Both the position numbers and the translations under genes were made by a program. Positions 5,855 to 9,731 of a DNA stretch of 9,731 bases are shown here, in pieces (within the stretch, counting starts at the first letter, position 1; each line of letters starts with the position of its first letter). Location: contig MNEO01000061.1 of assembly GCA_001917735.1 (NCBI GenBank), forward strand, positions 1 through 9,731, read 5' to 3'. Source of the DNA: Chloroflexi bacterium 13_1_40CM_68_21 (GTDB lineage: Bacteria > Chloroflexota > Limnocylindria > P2-11E). The notes under the pieces are model-generated. The model searched no databases, had not been told where the DNA came from, and was given only the letters and a program-made list of their open reading frames with translations.

Positions 5855-6142
5855 GTGGTTGTGGTCCGCTGCGCGCGGTGCGGGATCGAACGCGAGGGAG
5901 CCGGCAAGGTAGGGCTTCCCGGGTCCCTCGGTGAGGCGATCGAAGCGCGGATCTGTGGTGAGTGCTGGCGGGAATGGCTGAGCACCCAGATCCGCGTCAT
6001 CAATCACTATGGCCTTCGTCCCGCGCAGCGCGAGGACCGCGAGAAGCTGTATGAGCTTGCCCGAGAATTTCTGCAGCTCGCGACACCCGCCGAAGCGGTC
6101 GGGGGCCGGGGGGCCGAGCCCCCCGACGCATCGGAGGCCTGA
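5855..6142 (+). CDS. YggX-type Fe(2+)-trafficking / oxidative damage protection protein with two CxxC pairs
   Basis: The 95-residue product aligns well by eye with E. coli YggX (Iron_traffic family): the EREGAG segment, PGSLGEAI (22-29), W-EWLSTQIRVIN (38-50), a D-E/REKL helix and REFLQL (70-75). YggX proteins protect Fe-S clusters and limit oxidative damage in proteobacteria; the biochemical activity is debated. Unlike E. coli YggX, this one has CARC (6-9) and CGEC (34-37), four Cys able to bind zinc or iron. The last 20 residues are a Gly/Pro/Ala-rich tail. The start is GTG 5855 or GTG 5861; a TGA at 5849 rules out extension. No Shine-Dalgarno is seen. The stop overlaps the gvpF start by one base (TGATG), so the protein is translationally coupled to the gas-vesicle genes, a pairing not explained by known gas-vesicle assembly. 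Confidence 0.78.
   Translation: MVVVRCARCGIEREGAGKVGLPGSLGEAIEARICGECWREWLSTQIRVINHYGLRPAQREDREKLYELAREFLQLATPAEAVGGRGAEPPDASEA
6107..6125 (+). other. GC-only 7-bp hairpin at the 3' end of the YggX-like gene
   Basis: CGGGGGG (6107-6113) pairs with CCCCCCG (6119-6125) around a 5-base loop, inside the coding tail and 7 bases before the gvpF ribosome binding site. It is all G:C and should be stable in mRNA. In GC-rich DNA such dyads also arise by chance, so a regulatory role is only possible. Confidence 0.4.
6133..6137 (+). promoter_or_regulatory. Shine-Dalgarno site of the first gvpF/L
   Basis: GGAGG ends 4 bases before the ATG at 6142 and lies inside the end of the YggX-like gene. Together with the TGATG overlap it fixes the start of the first GvpF/L protein. 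Confidence 0.65.
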
Positions 6143-6951
6143 TGGAGACGACGGTCTCGTCGACGCCAGGGGACCAGCAGACATCCAGCGGCGTGTACGT
6201 CTACTGCATCATCGAGTGCGCCGAGCCGCGCACCTTCGGAAAGATCGGCATCGGAGGCCGCGGCGACGACGTGTACACAGTTCAATACCGTGACCTCGCC
6301 GCGGTCGTCAGCCAGGCCGCGCTCCAGGTCTATGACCCTACCCGAGAGAATGCGCTGACCCACGAGCGGGTGAACGAGGTCGTCATGGTAGACAACGGTT
6401 TCACGCCGGTGCCGATGAGCTTTGGGACCTTGTTCAAGACGGAGGAGGACACCGTCGAGTTCTTGAAGGACACGTACGATGCGCTTCGTGACGTGCTCCA
6501 GAAGATGAAGGACAAGCTCGAGTTCGGCCTCAAGGTGAACTGGGACCGCGACTCAGTCCTTGCGGAGGTCGAACAAGAGAACGAGGAGCTCCGGCGGCTC
6601 AAGGCCGAGATCGAGTCGAATCAGCAGACGTCGACGTACTTCGCGCGGATGCAGCTCGGCCGGCTCGTCGAGCAGGCACTCGCCGACAAGTCGGACGCGT
6701 ATGTGCGGGAGATCTACCTCGCGCTGCAGGACTCCGCCATCGCTTCGCGACACAACAAGGTCATCGGGGACAAGATGATCATGAACGCCGCGTTCCTGGT
6801 GGCGCGCGACAGGTCGGAGCTGTTCGACCAGAAGGTCCATGAGATCGGCAAGCGCTTCGAAGGGAAGCTCACCTTCCGGTACACAGGGCCCTGGCCGCCG
6901 TACAACTTCGTCACCATCCGGCTCCAGCTCGAGCGCTCGGCCGGGGTCTAG
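6142..6951 (+). CDS. gvpF: Gas vesicle protein GvpF/GvpL, copy 1
   Basis: GvpF/L proteins are accessory factors of gas vesicle assembly that contact the hydrophobic shell protein GvpA; a GvpF crystal structure shows an alpha/beta N-terminal domain and a C-terminal domain. This 269-residue copy shows the family pattern. After a polar extension (1-15) comes VYVYCII (18-24), then YRDLAAVVSQ (49-58), LTHERVNEVV (72-81), PVPMSFGTLF (89-98), E--V--FL (102-109) and a charged coiled-coil-like stretch (140-160). It ends with the hallmark TGPWPPYNFV (248-257). Length is normal. It is more Lys-rich and less Ala/Arg-rich than copies 2 and 3, so the copies are old paralogues and not recent duplicates. It is the first gas-vesicle gene of the operon and is coupled to the YggX-like gene upstream. 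F versus L naming cannot be settled without a tree. Confidence 0.93.
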   Translation: METTVSSTPGDQQTSSGVYVYCIIECAEPRTFGKIGIGGRGDDVYTVQYRDLAAVVSQAALQVYDPTRENALTHERVNEVVMVDNGFTPVPMSFGTLFKTEEDTVEFLKDTYDALRDVLQKMKDKLEFGLKVNWDRDSVLAEVEQENEELRRLKAEIESNQQTSTYFARMQLGRLVEQALADKSDAYVREIYLALQDSAIASRHNKVIGDKMIMNAAFLVARDRSELFDQKVHEIGKRFEGKLTFRYTGPWPPYNFVTIRLQLERSAGV

Positions 6952-6957
6952 CGCCCG

Positions 6958-7284
6958 GTGATCCTCTTCAAGCTCCTCGCTCTGCCGATCACCGCTCCGG
7001 CCGCGGGGATCCGGTACTGCCTCGACAAAGTGGTCGAGTACGCGGAGCACCAGCTCACCGATGAGGGGCCCGTGCGCGAGGAGCTCCTCGAGCTGGAGCT
7101 TGCCCTCGAGGAAGGCCGCGTCACAGAAGAGGAGTACACCGAGCGCGAGGCGGTCCTGCTGGCGCGGATGCGCGAGATCCGGGAATACCGCAAGCAGCAG
7201 GCGCGAAACGCCGTGGATGCGTCCGCGCCCGCCGAAGGCGGGGAGCGGACGGTCGTCATCGAGATACCCGAGGAGCTCGAATGA
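6958..7284 (+). CDS. gvpG: Gas vesicle protein GvpG
   Basis: GvpG is a small, mostly helical accessory protein required for gas vesicle formation in several hosts; its exact role is not settled. The 108-residue product opens with the typical hydrophobic LFKLLALPIT-P--G (3-17), then a long charged helical region (40-82) including the family pattern EELLELELALEEGRVTEEEY (41-60). It ends in an acidic tail (EIPEELE). The start is GTG, 6 bases after gvpF copy 1, with only a weak upstream ribosome binding site. The stop overlaps the next start (ATGA). Position between two GvpF/L genes matches the F-G-(J)-L order known from actinobacterial clusters. Confidence 0.92.
   Translation: MILFKLLALPITAPAAGIRYCLDKVVEYAEHQLTDEGPVREELLELELALEEGRVTEEEYTEREAVLLARMREIREYRKQQARNAVDASAPAEGGERTVVIEIPEELE
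7220..7251 (+). other. Two-step 13-bp hairpin in the 3' part of gvpG
   Basis: An outer stem CGTCCGC (7220-7226) / GCGGACG (7245-7251) encloses an inner stem CCCGCC (7228-7233) / GGCGGG (7237-7242) with a GAA loop. Only one base on the left and two on the right are unpaired. It lies 29 bases before the start of gvpF/L copy 2 and is the longest paired element noticed inside a coding region here. It could tune translation or RNA stability; chance in GC-rich DNA is the alternative. Confidence 0.45.
7270..7275 (+). promoter_or_regulatory. Shine-Dalgarno site of gvpF/L copy 2
   Basis: GAGGAG lies 5 bases before the ATG at 7281, inside the end of gvpG. This supports translation re-initiation or independent entry at the ATGA overlap. 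Confidence 0.6.
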
Positions 7285-8081
7285 GCGAGACGCTCCGCTA
7301 TCTCTACGCGATCGCCGATGCGCGCAGCTCCGGGATCGTGGCGTCGAGCGAGCTCCGTGGGATCGAAGGCGCTCGCGTCGAGCCACTTCTTGAGGGTCCG
7401 TTGCTCGCGGCGACGAGCGTCGTGCCGGCGTCCGACTACGAGGAAGGTCCGCTCAACGAGCATCTCCAGGACATCGAATGGCTGGCGCCGCGCGCGGCCG
7501 CGCATCAGGACGTGAACGCAAAGCTTCTCGAGATCACCGGGGCGGTGCTTCCACTCGCATTCGGAGCGATCTATCGCGGGTCCGACGGCGTGCGCGCGTT
7601 GCTGCGCTCGCGCGCCGACGAGCTACGCGACCGGCTGGGTTCGGTCGAGGGCCGTGCCGAGTGGATCGTGTCGGTGGAGCGCGACGAATCCGCGCCCGCC
7701 GAGAGCGAGGCGCTTCGCGAGCTCGATGCCGAGATCGCGTCGGCCCCGCCCGGCCGCGCGTTCCTTCTCGGCAAACGCCGCGGCGAGGTGCTCCGCGACG
7801 AACGCCGGGCGCGAGATGCGGCGATCGGCGAGGAAACGGCGGCGGCGGTCGAAGCGATCGGGGAGCGCGTCTATCGCGAGCCGCTCATCGATGATGCCGC
7901 CGTCTCCGCGGTGGCGCGCTTCAGCGTTCTCGCCGAGCGGGAGCGCGAGGCAAAGCTTGGCGACGCGGTGCGGCGCCTCGGCGCGACGGGCATCTCGCGC
8001 GGGTACCGGCTCCGTCTGTCGGGGCCGTGGCCGGCGTACCGATTCGGCGGGCTCCCCCGCGAGCACGCGAGATCGGCATGA
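7281..8081 (+). CDS. gvpL: Gas vesicle protein GvpF/GvpL, copy 2
   Basis: This is a second GvpF/L family accessory protein, 266 residues. The N-terminal strand RYLYAIAD (6-13) and the segment APRAAAHQDVNAKLLE (69-84) with VLPLAFGAIY (89-98) match the family core, which usually reads H---V---------LPLRFG-(V/I). A long Arg/Glu/Ala-rich helical region follows (103-232). The C terminus carries LSGPWPAYRFGG (246-257), where the second Pro of the usual PWPPY is Ala. It starts inside the gvpG stop (ATGA) and ends inside the start of the small gvpS-like gene (ATGA). By position (after gvpG, before a GvpA-family gene) it is the best candidate for the GvpL role, but paralogue naming needs a phylogeny. 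Confidence 0.92.
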   Translation: MSETLRYLYAIADARSSGIVASSELRGIEGARVEPLLEGPLLAATSVVPASDYEEGPLNEHLQDIEWLAPRAAAHQDVNAKLLEITGAVLPLAFGAIYRGSDGVRALLRSRADELRDRLGSVEGRAEWIVSVERDESAPAESEALRELDAEIASAPPGRAFLLGKRRGEVLRDERRARDAAIGEETAAAVEAIGERVYREPLIDDAAVSAVARFSVLAEREREAKLGDAVRRLGATGISRGYRLRLSGPWPAYRFGGLPREHARSA

Positions 8082-8284
8082 GGGAGCTCACCCCCGCCGA
8101 CGCATCGCTGCTCGAGCTCGTCGACAGGCTCCTGCATAAGGGTGTGGTCCTCGCCGGCGAGGCGACGATATCCGTGGCCGGTGTCGACCTCATCTATCTG
8201 GGCCTCAACGTCGTACTCGCCTCCGTCGCGACGATGGAGAGCAGCAATCAGGTGCGGGGGGCCAAAGCTCCCCGACTCTCATGA
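8078..8284 (+). CDS. gvpS: Small GvpA-family protein, GvpS/GvpJ-like
   Basis: The product (68 residues) belongs to the gas vesicle structural family. The core LLELVDRLLHKGVVLAGEATISVAG is a variant of the GvpA alpha-beta-beta unit: helix 1 (11-21), the HKGVVL turn (20-25) and paired strands up to VDLIYLGLNVVLASV (36-50). His20 replaces the Asp of the usual LDKG motif, and DLIYL resembles actinobacterial GvpS more than GvpA, which has E-L-TIE. The tail after residue 54 is short and polar. The ATG start overlapping the previous stop (ATGA) fits the family; an in-frame upstream ATG at 8027 would only add residues overlapping copy 2. GvpS/J/M proteins are thought to cap or nucleate the shell; that role is inferred here from family membership. 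Confidence 0.85.
   Translation: MRELTPADASLLELVDRLLHKGVVLAGEATISVAGVDLIYLGLNVVLASVATMESSNQVRGAKAPRLS
8256..8273 (+). other. Hairpin directly before the start of gvpF/L copy 3
   Basis: GGGGGGC (8256-8262) pairs with GCTCCCC (8267-8273), with one G:U pair, around a CAAA loop. It ends 7 bases before ATG 8281 and so sits where a Shine-Dalgarno would be; the G-run could act as that site only if the hairpin opens. This could lower initiation at copy 3 unless ribosomes arrive from the gvpS-like gene. The effect is inferred. Confidence 0.4.
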
Positions 8285-8970
8285 CGCTCATCGCGCACGC
8301 GATCGCGCCGGCGCCGCGCGCCTCCCTGAATACGGAAGGACTTCGAGGTCGGCCGCTAACGTGGTCCCCGGCGGGCGGCATCGGCCTCTGGAGCACGGAC
8401 TGGGATCCAGCCGACAAGCTGGGCCGCGGCGACGCCCTCGAGCACCACCGGCTTGTGGAGCGGATCTGCGCGGCGCAGCCCTGCCTGCCGGTGCGCTTCG
8501 GGACCGCGTTCGCCACCGACGACGCGGCACGCGCTTCGCTCGAGGGCAGAGCGTCCGCGCTCCGCGCGGCGCTCGACCGCGTCGCTGGGAAGAGCGAGCT
8601 GGCGGTCACCCTTCTCTGGAACAAGAACGCGGGGGACTCCGCCCCACGGCCCCCGGATGCAAGCGCCGGCCCGGGGCGGCGCTTCATGGAAGAGCGCCGC
8701 GGTCGCTACGCCGCCCGTGACGCGCGACGGGGACGCGCCGTTGAGCTAGTCGAATGCCTCATTGCCGGGCTTTCAGTCGAGCGAGCACTCGTTTGGCATG
8801 ATGTCTGCACGAGCGACGGCGTGGCCGTCTCGCTGGCTGTGCTGGTGCCGAGCGAGCGCGCTCTGGAGCGCAAAACCGAGCTCGAGGGCCTGGCCAGCGG
8901 GTTCGACGATGTGACCGGGGTTGTCAACGGCCCCTGGCCGCCGTACAGCTTCGCGAGGGTCGATGACTGA
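8281..8970 (+). CDS. Gas vesicle protein GvpF/GvpL, copy 3 (short, divergent)
   Basis: A third GvpF/L family member, 229 residues, about 40 shorter than the other two. Family evidence: HHRLVERI--AQPCLPVRFGTAF (55-77) matches the H--V-------LPVRFGT block, and the C terminus ends in NGPWPPYSFARV (216-227). The N-terminal strand reads LIAHAIAP, lacking the aromatic YVY pattern of copy 1. The middle (115-150) is a Pro/Ala/Arg-rich stretch without the long helical segment of copies 1 and 2. It is the most divergent paralogue and sits between the gvpS-like gene and gvpK, where Streptomyces-type clusters have no gene as far as I recall. It overlaps both neighbours (ATGA upstream, 8 bases with gvpK downstream). 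It may be a specialised chaperone for one of the minor GvpA-family proteins; that is speculation. Confidence 0.85.
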   Translation: MTLIAHAIAPAPRASLNTEGLRGRPLTWSPAGGIGLWSTDWDPADKLGRGDALEHHRLVERICAAQPCLPVRFGTAFATDDAARASLEGRASALRAALDRVAGKSELAVTLLWNKNAGDSAPRPPDASAGPGRRFMEERRGRYAARDARRGRAVELVECLIAGLSVERALVWHDVCTSDGVAVSLAVLVPSERALERKTELEGLASGFDDVTGVVNGPWPPYSFARVDD

Positions 8971-9283
8971 CGAACTGACCGAGCTTCGACGCGAGGTTGA
9001 GCGACTTCGTGGCATCCTCCCTGATCGGGTGGATGTGGATCCGGATGAAGTCGAGCAAGGACTCGCGAAGCTCGTGCTCGCCCTCGTCGAATTTCTGCGG
9101 CAGCTGCTCGAGCGCCAAGCCGTGCGGCGCATGGAAGGAGGCACGTTGAGCGAAGAAGAGATAGAGCGGATGGGACTCGCGCTCATGCGGCTCGAGCAGA
9201 AGGTGCATGAGATGGCCCGTGGATTCGGGCTCGATCCAGCGGAGCTGAATCTCGGCCTCGGGCCGCTGGGAAACCTCATATGA
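8963..9283 (+). CDS. gvpK: Gas vesicle protein GvpK
   Basis: GvpK is a small helical accessory protein essential for gas vesicle formation in tested hosts. The 106-residue product has the family signature: a DVDPDEVEQGLAKLVLALVE region (24-43), LRQLLERQAVRRMEGGTLSE (45-64), IERMGLALMRLE-KV-EMA (67-85), and the typical end FGLDPAELNLGLGPLGNLI (88-106). The ATG at 8963 is preceded by GAGGG and overlaps the end of gvpF/L copy 3 by 8 bases; a longer in-frame reading from 8921 would add only unconserved residues. The stop overlaps the gvpJ start (ATGA). Length and sequence are normal for the family. Confidence 0.94.
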   Translation: MTDELTELRREVERLRGILPDRVDVDPDEVEQGLAKLVLALVEFLRQLLERQAVRRMEGGTLSEEEIERMGLALMRLEQKVHEMARGFGLDPAELNLGLGPLGNLI

Positions 9284-9600
9284 GCACGGAGCGCCGCGGG
9301 ATCGCGATGCCCCGCGAGACGACGACGCTCGCGGATCTCCTCGACCGCGTTCTGGACAAAGGCCTCGTCGTAGCGGGCGACGTGACGATCTCGCTCGCGA
9401 ACGTCGAGCTCCTCACAATCAGGATCCGCCTCTTGGTCTGCTCCATCGACAAGGCCGAGCAGATCGGTCTGAACTGGTGGAAATACGACCGCAGCTTTTC
9501 CGGCCCCGACGGCAACGACAAGACCGCGATCGGACGTCTCGAAGCTCGCATTGTGGAGCTCGAGCGCGAGCTCGAGCGGTCACGGAATCGAGGGAGGTAA
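9280..9600 (+). CDS. gvpJ: Gas vesicle protein GvpJ (minor GvpA-family protein)
   Basis: A GvpA-family protein of 106 residues. The core LADLLDRVLDKGLVVAGDVT (17-36), then ISLANVELLTIRIRLLVCSI (37-56), is the conserved shell fold. DKAEQIGLNWWKYD (57-70) with its WW pair matches GvpJ-type proteins of Bacillus-like clusters and not the major GvpA. A C-terminal coiled-coil-like helix (84-103) contains a tandem LERELER, encoded by an 11-base repeat (9556-9566 and 9568-9578). GvpJ is a minor component thought to act at the conical tips or in nucleation. The start ATG 9280 overlaps the gvpK stop (ATGA); ATG 9307 is an alternative start that would keep the whole core. The gene is followed after 6 bases by gvpA. 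Confidence 0.88.
   Translation: MSTERRGIAMPRETTTLADLLDRVLDKGLVVAGDVTISLANVELLTIRIRLLVCSIDKAEQIGLNWWKYDRSFSGPDGNDKTAIGRLEARIVELERELERSRNRGR
9591..9598 (+). promoter_or_regulatory. Strong Shine-Dalgarno site of gvpA
   Basis: AGGGAGGT, a near-complete anti-SD match, ends 8 bases before the gvpA ATG and overlaps the gvpJ stop codon. It is the strongest initiation site in the gas-vesicle cluster, consistent with GvpA being needed in great excess over the accessory proteins. Confidence 0.75.
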
Positions 9601-9606
9601 CCCTTC

Positions 9607-9731
9607 ATGCCAGTCGAACGTGCGCCAGGTGGCACCAGCCTTATCGATGTCCTCGATCGCATCTTGGACAAGGGCATCATCATCGACGCCTGGGTCCGGG
9701 TCTCCCTCGTGGGCATCGACCTCATCACGGT
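9607..9731 (+). CDS. gvpA: Major gas vesicle shell protein GvpA, 5' part
   Basis: The gene runs off the right edge; 41 codons are visible. The N terminus reads a short polar lead, then [20 protein letters not shown] (11-30) and [12 protein letters not shown] (31-42, the last codon incomplete at the window edge). The LDKG-(I/V)-IDAW-RVS-VGI pattern is that of the major shell protein GvpA, separating it from the gvpJ and gvpS-like genes upstream, which have AGD/AGE in place of IDAW. GvpA polymerises into the gas-permeable, water-excluding vesicle wall. It starts 6 bases after gvpJ without overlap and has its own strong ribosome binding site. No separate promoter is visible before it, so it may depend on the upstream operon promoter. 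Confidence 0.93.
   Translation, partial: MPVERAPGGTSLIDVLDRILDKGIIIDAWVRVSLVGIDLIT

Noticed and set aside
5085..5912. Open + frame of 275 codons running across sodN, sodX and the gap
   Set aside because: Arg-rich and out of frame with two genes whose motifs are complete; it has no ribosome binding site.
9556..9578. Tandem 11-base repeat in gvpJ
   Set aside because: It simply encodes heptad-like LER-E repeats of a helical tail; too short to call a repeat element.
1..9731. tRNA/rRNA genes, CRISPR arrays, insertion sequences or attachment sites
   Set aside because: None seen: no spaced repeats, no terminal inverted repeats with a transposase, no cloverleaf, and coding genes fill nearly all the sequence.

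Overview
This GC-rich window carries 15 genes, all on the + strand, packed almost end to end. The organism is probably a high-GC bacterium of the Chloroflexota (a Limnocylindria-like lineage) or a deep actinobacterial relative. Supports for this are the stand-alone (not cmk-fused) Der GTPase, the ispH-der-plsY-gpsA order, a nickel superoxide dismutase with its own protease, and an actinobacterial-style gas-vesicle cluster. The taxonomic call is an inference from gene content only.

Region 1 (1-3492) is housekeeping: the 3' part of ispH (isoprenoid precursor synthesis), der (ribosome assembly GTPase), plsY and gpsA (two consecutive parts of glycerophospholipid synthesis). der/plsY and plsY/gpsA overlap by 4 bases, through GTGA and TTGA. 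Three of these enzymes show changes at normally invariant motifs. IspH lacks about 26 residues between two active-site loops, PlsY has Arg for both Lys in its glycine-rich motif, and GpsA has Gln for the first Gly of its nucleotide-binding loop.

Region 2 (3498-4982) encodes a lipoprotein made of five beta-sandwich (carboxypeptidase-regulatory/Cna-B-like) repeats. Four of these carry a regularly spaced Cys pair.

Region 3 (5026-5775) is a nickel superoxide dismutase with a 15-residue propeptide, followed after 3 bases by its dedicated S26-type maturation protease. A 79-base gap rich in dyad symmetry follows.

Region 4 (5855 to the right edge) starts with a small YggX-type (Fe(2+)-trafficking/oxidative-damage) protein with two CxxC pairs. 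Its stop codon overlaps the start of a gas-vesicle cluster in the order gvpF/L - gvpG - gvpF/L - gvpS-like - gvpF/L - gvpK - gvpJ - gvpA (cut by the window edge). Nearly every junction in the gas-vesicle part overlaps (mostly ATGA), so this is one translationally coupled operon. The main shell gene gvpA comes after the accessory genes seen here and has the strongest ribosome binding site. Three GvpF/L paralogues and three GvpA-family paralogues are present.

The most interesting signal is contextual: oxygen-defence genes (NiSOD, SodX, a YggX-like protein) sit directly upstream of, and in the YggX case are coupled to, a buoyancy organelle operon. No RNA genes, mobile elements or CRISPR arrays were seen.
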